Positions 11,980 through 25,270 of a stretch of 64,000 nt of DNA are shown here, piece after piece (position 1 is the stretch's first letter; the number at the start of each line of letters is the position of its first letter). This stretch comes from Dastarcus helophoroides (Eukaryota; Arthropoda; Insecta; Coleoptera; Bothrideridae). The notes under the pieces are model-generated. The model made no database searches and was not told the origin of the DNA. It saw nothing but the letters and a program-made list of their open reading frames with translations. Position numbers and translations under genes: made by a program. The stretch lies in NCBI GenBank assembly GCA_028583605.1, contig CM053332.1, positions 9,970,442 to 10,034,441 on the forward strand, read 5' to 3'.

Positions 11980-12600
11980 ATGTTAAATCCGCGGGACCGT
12001 GAAGAGAACTAGCGCTGCTACTTCGTGATTTGTTCCTCAGAGTCTGCTACTTGGGCAAAGTGCGCTCCCGAGTTTGCAACTTCTACATACCCCCCACCTC
12101 CGACTTCTGCGTGTAGGAGTTTGTCACCTGTTGAAGTTAACGCTACCCCTACGAGCCCGCGATAGCGTTACTCATCTGTTATTCTCAACCCTATTGTATG
12201 TTCACCACGTCGAGATACGAAAGATAAGACCGGTTGCGTATATGTGGTCCTGAGAGGCCGGCTTACTTGGATCTAGGGGGTCATGTGTGAGGATAACATA
12301 AGGAAATTGTATTACTTGGATTATCTCTTGTATTGTTGTTGCACTAGATGTTTCTTGTCTCTTGGTACATAGATACGCATATCTGAACAAAGGAATAGAA
12401 TATTTTACAAACTTTTAAATCGGATCTAAGATTTTTCCGACTTGACATTGGCGTCCCTGGCACTTCGAGGTGTGGTGACCAATATACTTTTGACGACTAA
12501 AAAAAAGTCCTTCTCTTGACAACTACTCCCCAATCATATGCGAATTGGCGCCCCTTTCAACTGGCACAAGGGGCACATGCCAACGTTTGCCCCCCCCCAG
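11980..12600 (+). other. Possible LTR-retrotransposon remnant (LTR plus primer-binding-like site)
   Basis: A block richer in G+C than its surroundings begins near TGTTAAATCCGCGGGACC (11981) and runs to TTGACA (about 12447). It is followed by TTGGCGTCCCTGG and, 100 bp later, TTGGCGCCCCTTTC. A TG...CA block followed by TGGCG would fit an LTR and its tRNA primer-binding site. No gag or pol is visible and no second LTR was found, so this is tentative. Confidence 0.2.
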
Positions 12601-13250
12601 ATTTAAGCAGAGTTTATCTCTATACATTTTACAAGTCAATTTGAAACCAGTTACCATTATTAGAATAGGCTAGAATCGTTGGTATGACCAAAACCAAAAG
12701 TGCACACCCCATGAGTTGGTTTTATGAGGTATCTATGATGAGGTATCTATATGTAGTATGTAGTACGAAGTGGAGGGAAGCGATAATACATGAAAATTCA
12801 AAAAAAGATTACAAAGAGAATCAGAAATAATTCTTAAACAAACAACAAGAAAGTCTAGGTTCACCAAGATTGGTGCTTAATACAAGTTAAGCTATTTGGA
12901 CGATCCGTTGCAAATTTAATAGGCCTTTCTGCTCTGTTACGAATGGATATAAATTAGGAATTTAGTAGTGGGAATGCTAAGTGTGCAGTTTCAAAAAATC
13001 TGTGTTCTCTGCGTCACACGCAAAACACTGCTGTTATAGTACTTTTTTCTCAATTGTTGACTCATAAAATATGTTCGAGACTAATCCAACAATCTCCGGG
13101 ATACTTCATAAATTGTCATTTTTTTCCAAAAACTGATATTGTTAGAGGTTATGAAGATTGAAGCGGTTGACTTTCATTTAAGCGCAAAACGTGATCTGCA
13201 GATAACAGGTCTTTAAAAATCGTAAGAAAAGCAAAACAATTGCAAAGTTA
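12601..13250. other. Non-coding stretch
   Basis: Nothing recognised apart from a C-run at 12590-12598 just before it and a short duplicated word ATGAGGTATCTAT near 12725-12750. Confidence 0.4.
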
Positions 13251-16200
13251 TATTTTTGTAGAAATTAGACCAAATATCTTTCAAAAAAAGGTATTTATCT
13301 TTGTGGGCCTTAATTAACAAAAATATTTTGAACTGCCTTTTTAAAATTCTGAGTTTAGCCTTGAAATGTTTTATTTTTGTAATTTCTTGTTTTAATGCGA
13401 AACGAGAAAAAGACTAGAACTAGAAAAAAAAGTCAACAGTTTTAGAAAATTTAATTAATTTTTGAATCACTCAGAATTTTGAAACAATAAACGAATGTCT
13501 GTAAAAATTTCAATTTATACTACAATTTTTAAGTTTTTAAACATGAAGTTTCAAATATTACAATTTTTATCAAATTTCCCAGTTTAAACTTGAAATTTCT
13601 TGCTTTTTAATTGAAGTTTAAGCGCTGACTTTTGAAAAATTGTTCAAATTTAGAGAACAAAATCTAAATTTAAAGAACTCATAATTTTAAAAGGTCTAAA
13701 TTTTGAGTTTTAAATAGAAACTTTAGAAAAATATTGAGCATTGCAAATTAAAATCAGAAATCTAAAAAAATGTCATTTTCGAAAAAAGTCAAACTTCTAA
13801 AAGAAGACATTTTAAGTATTTTTTTCGACATTCATTTCAAGTGTTTCTTCAAAATGCGACTTTTTACTCAAAACGTTATGATTAGAGTTAAGATTTTGAT
13901 CGATGTTGATTAAAATGACAATTTTAATTTTGCGATGTTAACCTTTTTTTTTTCAAAATTTCTACTTAAAACTGAAATATTCGAGAGAAAATCGAAATTT
14001 GGAAATTAAAGTTGAAATGTCAAAAGGGCTGAAATATTAATTCTTAAAGTAAAATTTTAAGTCAGGAGCTAAGATTGTAAGTAAAGAATTTGAATAAATT
14101 CAAAATGTATCTAAGAAGTTACCATGTATTCCATTTTAAAAAATTCCTTAAGGAATAATTTTCGGTAAAATCTCTTAAAGCTATAAAACCTTGAGTTGAA
14201 AGCCAAAATTTAAAGAAAAATTTAAGTTTAACCACGAAATTTTTGAAAAATTCAATATTTTGAAACTAAATTTGAAACGAGTCACAGCAACAACGTTGAG
14301 GATAATAAATTAACTATTTATTGAAAAAAATCCAAAATTTAAGCTCCTTTTGACATTTTGCATTTTTAAGTAAAAATAACAAATATTCAAAAATCTATAA
14401 AAATTACGAGATGAAAATTAATATTATTTTCAAACTCAAAAATTTGTAAGAAAATTTGGTTTTTACTAAATTGTTAACTCTCTTTTAACTGGCCGCGATG
14501 TCAAATCAGCCCCGCGACGATGTTGAATCCGGCCCGGAAATAGGTACACATACATTTTTTTTTTATCGAAATTTCAATGTCTCTCAAAATTGCCAATGAG
14601 TTTCAAAATTAGGTATTCAAACATTTTGAATTCAAAAGTGAAATTTTTAAAAAATGCGTTAAAAAATTTGAGTTATTTTCTAGAAATTTTGGTTTTCTTC
14701 ACAAAATTTTTATTAATTCTAGACTTAACTTTTACTCTCTTAATATGGATTTTAATTTAAAATCAAAATGTTCATTTGCCTTTTTAACTTGACCTTAAAA
14801 AGATCTATATTTAGCGCATTTTTTTTAGTAATTCTATACTAATTCCAACATTCCGACGTTCATATCTTTTACTTTTCTTTTCATGGGATGCAAGTAAATT
14901 GAAATGTCACACTTTTACTGGGAATTTTAAAGAAATATTGAAACTTTTCCAATATTTTTATTAGAGATCGACAGATATTTTGTTTTCGACCAGTGTCTTC
15001 AAAAAAAACTTAGTTTCATTCTTGGTTTCGTTTCAAAATCGACTGAAACTTCGCCTCTACCGAAACTTTCAATTGCAAGTGTAAAGAAGAAATTTTCAAA
15101 AATAAATAAAATTGTGAAGAAAACTCAAAATTTTTAAAATAAATTCGTGATTTCATTTAAATTTTCAATTTTAAAACTGGAATTTTTCAAAAAATGTACC
15201 TATTGTAATTTTCAATTTTAAACTAAAAATTACTGAAAAGGTCGAAATTGGAAGAAAAAACTTATTTATAGTAAAAAGGTTCCCATCAGCGTTCACAATT
15301 TTAACACGAAGTTTTGGGAGAATAGTCCAAATAAGAAAAGAGAAGTTAAACACCTAAAACTCAATTTGGAAGCAGAATTGTGAGACGTTGATTTTATTTG
15401 ATTCTAAATTGAAAATTTAATTTTAATTCACAATTTGAGTAAATTTTTGAAACATTTAGAAAATATTGTAGGTCTAAATTTCATTTTAAAAAAAAATCTC
15501 AACTTTTGAAAAAGAAATTGTAATTTTTAAAATAAAGTATTTCTTAAAATTCCGAGTTTCTGCTCAACTTTTCAATTTAAACCCGATTATTCGAATTTCT
15601 TAAGTTCACAACAGCTTAACCCCAAATTTTTAGAAAACCTAATAACATTTTAAATTTAAAATCGAAAATCCAAAAAAAATCTAGTATTTCATGACTAAAC
15701 TTGAAAATTAGAAAAATATGTAATGAATTAAACGTTTTAGATTTTTAGTCGCGAATATTGGGTTTAATATAAAAAAGCCTACTTAAAATATTTCACCTTT
15801 CACTTTGTATTAGGCGAAAAAGTTTATATTTTAGCAAAAACATAAAATTTATAAAAGAAAATTTATATTATTTGGTTATACCTGGATTAATTCCAAATTT
15901 GAATTTTTGGGAACATATATATTTTCCTATAAATTTAAATTATTTTCAATAATTTCTCCATAACTTTTCTCTAAATTTTAGAATGGAACAATAAAAAAAA
16001 ATTAAATTTAATCTCAACATTTTGAGAGAATAATCCACATTTCGAAGGTAATCTTGAAATCTGGTAAAAAATAAAATTTCCCAAACTCTTCACTTTAAAA
16101 TCATAAAACATTGATTTTATTTAAACCGGAACTCTTTTCTTGAAATTGTCTTCCAAATCTTAAAAAGTGGAGATTTTGAGAACATTTTTATTAATTATTA

Positions 16201-16684
16201 ATTTTTTATTCAAACTTCAATTTCATTTTGAAAATTCAGTATTTGTAATTTTCAAAAATTTCAACTTTAACAAAATGTTAGATATTTTTTCGAAATTTAC
16301 ATTTTAATTTTTTAAACTTGACTTTTTGTCTCAAAATTGGAATTTTTAATTCACCAACTTGTAAAGTTATAATTTAAAAACCAAATTTTGAAATAAATAA
16401 AATTTAATCTAATTTTCCATCTAAATTTTCATTCAAATTCATCAGAATTTGAGTATAAATTAGAGATTGGGAAAATGTTATCGAAATTTTGATTATCAAA
16501 GTCAAAATTTCACAAATTTTCATGTTGAATTTACCCTGGCCCAAAAATTTGTTCTTTTAATATAAAAAGATTCGAGTTTGATGTGGAGCTTCTAGTTATT
16601 TTTTAGTACATAGTTAAACATTTTTTTCTAGTTAAAAGTTAAAATGTCCAAAAAAGTCAAAAATGTAACTACATAATTTTGGTT
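13251..16684. repeat. Degenerate AT-rich minisatellite field, mixed orientation
   Basis: About 3.4 kb made of recurring AAATTTTGA, TTCAAAATTT and TCGAAATTT words at roughly 10-20 bp spacing, with no coding potential. Both the A-rich and T-rich orientations occur. A G+C-rich island of about 60 bp interrupts it at 14486-14545. The ORF at 15171-15353 (minus) is low-complexity Phe/Leu/Ile and not believable. Confidence 0.55.
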
Positions 16685-18830
16685 TTACCAACAGTTTTTT
16701 ATCATCCTACCCGCGTCATTATACGAAAATTTGATGTGTCCGTTGACGAAAAAAGTTGTCCACGCTTGATCTAGTTTGATAACGGGCCTCGAAATCGTAA
16801 GAGCACTCGGGGCGACACCAACCGCACTCGCGTGCCTCATCATATCGCTGATTCTACCTTTTTCTTTTGCGAAGAAGGGAAATCTTCTCAAGACACCTTC
16901 ACCTGGGTAGTGTGCGCCGAAGTAGTATGGGATTTTTACCCACTAAAACCCCTCTCCACTTCTGCACTCCCAATTTGGAACTACAGTGCGGAACTACAGT
17001 GCATTGCTTCAAATTGGATTGGATTTTTCCTCATTGGCTCCTCTAGTTTCCGTTTAGGTTTCCCCGAATTTCTTGTTCTATGTTTCTTTCGCCTGTTTCT
17101 TTGCTGTTCAGTACTCTCTTTATGTAGTTGTGGATGATCTGCCAATTTCCGTCGTTTGTTATCATCAGTTCTATGATGTTATCCACTGTTACAATCTCCC
17201 CAATATTTTGGTTTATTACTTTACTGCATGCTGCCTATTTTCCACATATAAAAATCGTATGTTCTGGTAAGACTGCATTTCTGCAATTCCAGCATTCCTC
17301 TGTGTCCTCTGAGCCAGAATCTTTTCAGATAGTCGCTGAAACATCAAGGTCCCCCCAGGAACTGTGTGAGTTAATACTCGATTTCACCGTGTTTGTGCTT
17401 ATTTCATACCTTCACTTTTTTACAAGTCTCCTTGTCCTTGCTTTACCCGTTTCTATTTCCCAGCGCCGTTGCCATTCGTGGGTTGATTCTTCCCCAATTT
17501 GTTTTTTTTTCCTTCTTCGTGCAGTCTGCAGCGTTGATGGACCATGATTTCTATTGGTTTTATTCTTGTTATATCCTGGATTGCTTTCGTAGAGATGATG
17601 CGGTATGTGCTGCCTACGTGTATGCTAATCTTTTCCGTAGTTTCGTTAGCAAGTTTTTATGCTTTTTGCTCTTCACAGCTATCTCCAAGATTGGTGCAGC
17701 GTACAAGATAACTGAATATGCCACAGAGCCTAGTATCCTACATTTACTAGCCATTGGTCCTATGATGTTTGGCATTAGTTTACTAAGAGCCATGATCGTT
17801 TTCTCCGCTTTTTTGCTTATCTCGTTTATATGGACGGTCATATTGGCGTTTTTGCCAAAGTAGACGCCTAGGTATTTCACTTTATTTTTGGATTCCATTT
17901 TATTTCCTCTTAGCTCCAATGTGATTTTTTGTAGTTTCCTTCCTCCGTATAATGTCACAACCTCCATTTTTTCTTGCGCAAGTTGCAACTGTTTCTCTAT
18001 AATTTTTTGCCCTATTCTGTATATTCGTATTTGTTGTTAATAGCTGCTCTGTTTTAGCCTCTACTGTTATGACCCTATCGTCTGCAAATCCTATACCGTT
18101 TACCTCTTCAGGTTGTGATATTTAAAACACATAATCATAATATATATTCCATAATATGGGGCCCAGGACTGATCTTTGTGGCACTCCACTTGTTGTTTTC
18201 ATGCGGTGTTTTCCAGCTAGGATCCACCAGTCTTCTAGGTAGCTGCCTATTATTTTTATAAGGTATTTGCTGATTCCCTTTTCTGTGAGTGTTTTCATGA
18301 TGCCACTGCATGACGCAGTGTTAAATGCATTTTTTATGTCAATGGTTATTAGTGCTCCGTATCTTCTTTGTCTATGACTATTTTCTGCAACCTCCAAGAC
18401 TTGCTTCATGGCGTCTACGGTGGACCTTTTTTCCCTAAACCCGTATTGGTTATTTGATAGCTTTCCTTCAACCTCAGCTGACAACCTTGCCACTATTAGT
18501 TGTTCCAGTACTTTCCTCATTACATCCAGGAAGGCATATGGGCCTATATTTTATTTCTGTTTCCTCTGTCTTTTCTTGGTTTTTCTATCAGGACCAATTT
18601 CGCCACTTTCCATGTACTTAGAAATTTTCCTTCTTTTGAGTGGTGGTTCATCATTTAAAGAGTTTCTTTTGGGAATTCTTTTATAAACTGCCTTGAGAAC
18701 CTCCGGGGGTAATTGATCCAGTACGGTAGATTTCTTATTTTTTTAAACATTGTGCGGCAGTTTGTGATTTCTTCTTTCGTGAACTTAGGAATATCTTGGT
18801 CGTAGAGGTAGTTAAGTACTAGTAAGCTAG
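16685..18830 (-). mobile_element. R1/LOA-like LINE, RT and C-terminal zinc domain, minus strand
   Basis: Minus-strand non-LTR element truncated at its 5' side. From 18800 down: KVAKLVLIEKPRKD; GPYAFLDVMRKVLEQLIVAR; NNQYGFREKRSTVDAM; ITIDIKNAFNTASCSGIMK; SGVPQRSVLGPILWNIYYDY (Arg for the Gly of QGS); FADD intact at 18077-18088. A long open stretch 17988-17614 follows with NKVKYLGVYF and the thumb. The C-terminus (about 17350-17080) shows ECWNCRNAVLPEHTIFICGK, the CCHC-like domain. A 3' UTR reaches about 16,685. Frameshifts and stops separate the blocks, so it is dead. RT copies the element RNA at a nicked target in the nucleus. Confidence 0.8.
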
Positions 18831-21384
18831 AAAAATTAATCTATTTGACTAGTCATTCCCAAAATCAATAGGCTCTTATTCTGATCAATTATGAATCGAT
18901 AAAAATGTAGCGTACCCAATTATCATTACGTCTTAATGACCTGAATGAAATCGTCATTGGGATTTTACGATCTTGCTTGATAAGCGTAAATACGTTCAAT
19001 CGAACCAACATCGCCACAAAAATCTCAACAATTAATTAAGAACTGTAACCTGTAGCGTGGCACACACAGACCAACTGACGAAAATACATCTAAATTTTCA
19101 ATGGAAAATTCAGGAAAATTTAGAAACTATTAGCAACTTAAAAAAATACAACATGCACTTTACAAAATGCTACATTTCAGATTTTCTGATTTGTAGAAAA
19201 TTGCTCGAGTTTTTAGGCGAAAATTCGAGTTTGGCGTTTTAGTCGACGGTTGCGGCGTGAAACAAAAGATTATTAATATATAAGTTTAGAAGATATGATC
19301 AAGCATTCAGTGAATAACTAAACTTAGTTAATTTTGTTTTCACATTTTAAAACAGCCCAGACCAAAATCATTAAATTAGTTTTGAAAAAGTTTCTGTACT
19401 TTGTTAATACAAAAAGCAATACATGTTCATTCGTTAGCGTTATTGTAAAGTAAACAAATCGTATAACTTACTAACAAATAAAATTATGAAGAGTATCCGT
19501 GGAGACCATAAAATTTATAATCAAGTAATCAGGTTTCGAGAAATTAAGAAGGCAAACTTGTAATGAATAGTGAAATTTATCATTTCCTACAATTTCAAAC
19601 ATTAACTTCATGTTTCTAAGTTGATATTAACTTGGCATATACGTTCATTCTTGGATGCCTATATAGGCAGCAAAATGCCTTTCAACTAAAGCTTTGATAA
19701 ATTTACCTCACTTTCGTTTATAATAGGTTTTAGGCAAACTTGCTGAATACAAAAACAAGCCCTATTTATCCATCTAGTGGGTGAAATTTTTCACGTTTAA
19801 ATAACAAATATTTGTATTTATATTTTCGCGTTTGAATTTATATGTTCACATTTTTTCTTTCCTTTGAACATCGTCTGTACGAAATTATTTTCAAGCAGCA
19901 ACCCTAGAATATTTGAAGGATGACAGGTTACCTTGATTTACCTTTACTCCGGCAACTGCGTTCTTACGATGATAATCTCTCTGAGTTATTATTTACTTTT
20001 CTAAGCCAGTGCACTTAGTAGAAGTCGAGAAAATACAGATTCACAGTCCACAAATTTTTAATACGTGCGGTTTATGGACTGAATATAAATCTCTCTAAAA
20101 TTGTAAACTGCGTTTGAGGGAACGAAGAACGGCAAAATAGAACGCTTGATAATCGCTGGACAGCTGGAAAATTTTATATATCTGTCCTGCACTCAATTTA
20201 AAATTTAAATGATCCCAATCTCTACACTTCCAACTTGTTTCTATAAAACGATTTAAACCTTCGATTTGTATATTCTAAATAGGTGTAAAGGCAAAACTTT
20301 TGAACCACTGAAATTAAATTAAAGCGTTTGTAATTCACTGGCTATTGAAATAACTTTAACACGGATTAGTGAATGCGATACATCAATAATCTTGTATTAT
20401 TTCCTGTTACGGTCTAATGAAAATTCCTGAAAGGATCTAATATAGTAGATGCTTCGTTTCAGGAGAATCGAACAGCAATAAATCCAAATGTCTCCACGTT
20501 GAAATAACTGTCATTATCTGCCGTGAAATAAGAAACGCAATTCTACATCACACATTTAACTGTCTTTTTCATCAGACATGGAAAAACAAAGTGAATATCA
20601 TAGTGACTCAGAAACGATATTCAGGGATGCAAATGGTTACGACCGCTTAAAGATTGATTTCACATTATTGGAAACTTGGAATTCCAACAGACATTCTCTA
20701 AAAACGTTAAATACTCCAGATACCGCACTTGTCACTGTTCCTTCCTATAAATTCTATTTTTTTCATTTTCTTGTTTCCGTGAAATATGTTAGTAATTTAA
20801 TTACCCAAACAGTATCACTTTACAAGCAATTTTTACTAAGAAGAAACACATTTGCGCTTCTGAACCCTACCATGTATCACATTCAGTTAATTACATTAAT
20901 TAGTAAGATACAGTGAAATTGTTCCTTCGCCGTTAAATTGGTGGCGATATTTTGCTGATTAATAAACTGAAACGTTACAGATCTGGATGTTTGCTTGCAG
21001 ACATCTGCATATTGACTGCTCATATTAGTTTGATCAATTAAAGGTAATCGCCCTGGTTAGTTTATTACCGAATATGCAAATTACCTTTGGGACTATTGGG
21101 ACAATTTGCAAATCATCAAATGATTTATGCAATTAAGCGCAACACGTTACAGCTGACACATCACCAAAAATACAAATGGTATTGATTTAGCTATACGATG
21201 TATGATCAATATAATATGTTTAGTAACAACGCAAGTAGCTGGAGAGAGTGAAGCAGGCCTTCTTAGGGAGGCGTAAAGAGATCATAATTTACAAAAAATT
21301 ACGAACAAGCCGAAATAGTTTCCAAGAATGTGTGATTGTAGAAACAAAGAACACAAAAATTCCTTCACTTTAAATGAAATCTAT
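18831..21384. other. Non-coding region
   Basis: No gene recognised. The ORF at 20578-20916 (112 codons, plus) has no motif I know. Its second half is Phe/Tyr/Leu-rich AT sequence, so it is probably chance, although the first 50 codons (MEKQSEYHSDSETIFRD) are less biased. No RNA gene seen. Confidence 0.45.
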
Positions 21385-23570
21385 ATAATTTTTGCCTTTT
21401 TCGAGAAATTCTCCAATATACCATAATCATAGGGGATCTAAATGCCGAACTAAGAAACGGTAGATTCAAAAACATCATTGGGCTCTTTGGGTTAGGAACA
21501 AGAAATGAAAGAGGTGTTCGTCATTTATGGTTCTGTCAAGAAGAAAGCATGACAGTCACTAATACCTTGTTTCAATATCACCATCGTCTGTATGCGTGGA
21601 AGTCACCAAGAGATCAGACAGAGAATATAATTCGTAACTAAATAGATTATATACTTATAAACTCTAAATTTGCTTTTTCCATAAAAGCGGCATGCACATA
21701 TCCTGGTGCTGATATAGGAAGCGATCATATACTACTCATGGTAGTATTGAAAATATCGCTCCCGAAGCATAAAAAAGAAACACCAAGACGTTTAATGGCA
21801 TTGGATAAATTACATGATCCAGTAATTAAAACCGAGTTAACTAACCAATTAAATTCGCAGATGGAAAATTTGTCTCCCAAAATCGAAGGAGATGACGTGA
21901 CACAGTCATGGGAAGAAAAAGCAAATGCTTTTAAAGTCACCTCATAAGTTCTGTTAGGATATAGTTTGAGAAATAAAAAAAAATGGATGATCAATAAAAT
22001 TCTACTACTCATGGAAGAACGTAAAAATAATAAAGACAAGTAAAGAGATCTGCAAAGACGTATAAGGTCAGAAAACAGGTTTGCCAAAAACGAATGGCTC
22101 AAAAAAAATGCAGTAAAATAGAACAACTTCAACATGATGATTTTAACCTTCATAAAAAATCAAAGAAGCTGTTGAGTTATTTAGAAAACGGAGCTTAGAT
22201 ATAATAGTCAATGAAGATAACCAGATAGTCCTAAACAATTCTGAAAAGTGTAAGATATGGGAGGACTACGTAGAAAAACTTTTTTATGACAATAGACCCA
22301 CTAAGGAGTCTATAATCGAGAACAATATAGATGGTCCTTCTATTACCAAAAAAGAGATAAAAAAAGGCCATTCAAAAAACAAAACAGCTGGACTAGATGA
22401 AATACCAGCTAAAATGCTCAAATTCCTAGATGAGAGAGGCATTGCAGTACGTTACAAGTTGTTTAACCAAATATATGACACAGACCATTACCCAGAACAG
22501 TGGCTCTCTTCCACTTCTTCCATCAACGCATGGAAATGTGAAGGACGCAGACTTATTAGCCTCATAAGCCATTTCCTAAAAATATTCCTAAGAGTATTAC
22601 ATCGGAGATTGTATAAAAAGTGTAACAACGCTAGAAGTGACTGTCTGTTTGGATTTAGACAAGGGCTGGGCACAAGAGAAACACTAGTTGCAACACAAGT
22701 CCTAATACAGAACTGTTATGACCAGTGAAAAAATGTATGACCATGCTTCATAGACTACGAGAAAGCTTTTGACAAAGTACAACATCACAAACTCATGCAG
22801 CTTCTCAGAAGACTTGATTTAGATCAAAAAGACATTCGGTGCATCAAAAACTTATATTGCACTAAATTCATGATTGTCACAAGATAAAAAGATACATTTG
22901 GAAACGCCAACTTAGTGCATAAGGGAAAACCTTTGGAACGGGTAGAAGGATTTAAATACCTGGGAACATGACTTCAGGAGAAATGGTCATCAGACAAAGA
23001 AATTGAGTGCAGAATCGAACAACCCCGAGGCGCGTTCTTGGATTTAAAAAAAAATGTTCACTTACAGTGACTTCGATGTTAGGTCTTCGCTTGAGATTTC
23101 TGAGGTGATATATCTAGCCCGTACTCCTGTACGGTATGGAAAACTGGACCCTAAAACTAAAGGCTATGAACAAATTAGAAGCATTCGAAATGTGGACATA
23201 TTGTAGAATCCTTAAGATACCACGGACAGCCAGGATAAGAAACGAGGACATTCTCAAAAGTTTTAATAAAGATCGAGAGTTTTTCAACACTATAAAAAAA
23301 AGAAGACAGCATATCCGGAGTTAGATTATGCGCAAAAATAATTATCAAATTCTCCATCTAATTATCAAGGGCAAGATTGAGGATAAAAAACGAGTAGGAC
23401 AAAGAAAAATGTTATGGCTGCGGAACGTGAGGTAGTGGACAGGCATGCACGATATACAATCATTGATTCATGCAGCCACAGACAGAGAAGTAATGGAAAA
23501 TATGGTCGCAAACATCCATTAATGGATAAGCAGAAATAGAAGAACATAATTAAATAAAAATAGCCTTTTA
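21385..23570 (+). mobile_element. RTE-like LINE with endonuclease and partial RT, plus strand
   Basis: The endonuclease reads TIIIGDLNAEL (about 21425), GLGTRNERG, VTNTLFQYHHRLYAWKSP, IDYILINSKF and GADIGSDHILLM, with catalytic SDH intact at 21720-21728. The RT N-terminus has NKTAGLDEIPAKML (about 22380), DCLFGFRQGLGTRETLVATQ and CFIDYEKAFDKVQHHKLMQL (22745-22800). At about 22886 the reading jumps from the MIVT region to GNANLVHKGKPLERVEGFKY, so the RQG/LSP and (Y/F)ADD core is deleted. The C-terminus (MENWTLKLKAMNKLEAFEMW, then VMENMVANIH) ends near 23520. Several stops are present. It lacks the catalytic aspartates and cannot be active. Confidence 0.8.
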
Positions 23571-23604
23571 TAGAGGTAAGATATAAAACTCTATTCTTTT
23601 TAAA

Positions 23605-23685
23605 ATTTGAAATACAGAACTTGTCCCCTAAAACCAAGAAAGATTAAAAAGCACAAAAAACTTTGTTCTAATTCAAGGTGAGGTG
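23605..23685 (+). repeat. Dispersed repeat family A, copy 1
   Basis: Contains CTTGTCCCCTAAAACCAAGA followed by AAGATTAAAAAGCACAAAAA. Related copies lie at 45,745-45,844 (plus), 45,890-45,998 (minus), 48,774-48,872 (plus) and 59,363-59,520 (minus). No coding content. It may be part of a MITE or of LINE untranslated sequence. Confidence 0.6.
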
Positions 23686-23689
23686 AGGA

Positions 23690-25140
23690 GGTGATATTTT
23701 AAAAAATTTGATTTTTGTTTCGAAATTTGGCATTTTTTAAAAAAAACATTTTACTTGTCTCAAAATTTCGACTTTCCAAATAATTTTGACTTTTTTAAAA
23801 TTTCTTCTTTGTTGCAAAGTCTCTGTTTTCCTTCAAAATTTCAGTTTTTTAATTGAATTTTTCACAAAATTTTGGTTTTAACGTCTAATTTTTTTGAAAA
23901 TTTTAAATTTTTTGAAAGGTTGGAAAATCTTAAACTTTTTTCCAAATTCAAAATTTCAATTTTTGTAAAAAATTAGACGTTTTTTTATTTTAATATTTAT
24001 TTGAAAATTTTGATAGTTTTCGAAATGTTTGACTTTTCAAAATTCCGATCTTTTCTCAGAATTCTAGGCTTAATTTAATTTTGACTCTTAAATTTTGATT
24101 TTTTATAAAAAAACTCAACACTTTTGTATAATTTCGAATATTTTTTGACAGTTTCGATTTTTTTGTACAAAATTTAAATTGTTTTGAATATGCCCATTTT
24201 TTTTTGAAAATATTGAGTTTCTTGAAGATAAAACTTCTCTGGTAAAATTTACCCTTCTTCAAAACTTCAATTTCTTATGAAATTTCAACTTTTCGAAAAA
24301 TTTCGACTCTTAGACTTTTCGATTATTTTCTTTAAATTTCGAGTTTATAAAAAAGATTCAAAAATCGACTTTTTTTAAAATTTGGGAATTTTTAGAAAAT
24401 ATTAATTACTTTTTTATAATTTCAACCATCCTTTTAATTTTGACGTTTATAGTTAAACTATCTTATTTTTTACAATTTTGACTTTTTTGAAAGTTTTAAT
24501 TCATGCCTTACAACTGAACTTTCTTCAAAATTTCAAATTTTTTTTTAAATTTGGAATCTTTTGAAAATGTTGACTTTCTAAAACTTTCTTTAAAATTCTG
24601 CCATTTTTTTATTCGACTTTTTTTTGAAAATACACTTTTTTTGCAAAATTTTGCCTTTTTAAAAATTTTGACCTATTTTATTTTAAAATTTCGTTTTTTT
24701 TTTCAAATTTCGACTCTTTTTGAAAATCATGACATTCTTTTCATAATTTTAAATTTTTTAATTAGTATACAAATTTTTAAAGATAACAACATTTTTTCCA
24801 AATTTTAATTGATTTTAAATCTCGTCATTTTCCCCAAATATTGAAAATATCGATATTTTTCAAACTTTGTAATTAAAAGTTTTAACATTTGTAAATGTTA
24901 GACTTTTTTCAACTTTTTAGAATTATTTTCGAAAGTTGAACTTTTTCGAAAATTTCGATATTTTTTAGAATTCTTTATTTTCATTAGAAACTAAAGTTTC
25001 GCCTTTTTTATTTTTGACTATTGGCTATATTTCGATTTTTTTAATTGCGAACGTTTTTAAAAATTTCGACTTTATTTAAAGATTTTGATTTTTTAATTTT
25101 AACTGTTTATAAAAATTTGAGGTATTTTTCAAAATTTGGA
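23690..25140 (-). repeat. T-rich minisatellite array (minus-strand orientation of the A-rich unit)
   Basis: About 1.45 kb of degenerate units close to AAAATTTCGACTTTTTTTGA, spaced around 18-22 bp, almost all with pyrimidine-rich tracts on the plus strand. Examples run from 24661 to 24740. No gene. The open frames in it are low-complexity artefacts. Confidence 0.65.
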
Positions 25141-25270
25141 CTTTTCACGGAGTGATTCATTAGTTTGGTAAAACCCTGTAACTCTTTCTATTTTGTCGAT
25201 AATAAAAATCTCTTTGGTTCAAAGGTTCAAAGGCATATTTTAAATTTATTTGTAACCATTTAGGGTAAAC

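Noticed and set aside
16832..17863. Several long plus-strand open frames (up to 156 codons), Phe/Leu/Ser-rich
   Set aside because: They are antisense shadows of the minus-strand R1/LOA-like LINE, which shows clear RT and Cys/His motifs.
20578..20916. Small host gene of 112 codons
   Set aside because: No recognised domain, the second half is AT-driven hydrophobic sequence, and no splice or promoter support can be claimed.
21725..22153. 142-codon minus-strand open frame
   Set aside because: Antisense to the endonuclease/RT linker of the plus-strand LINE.
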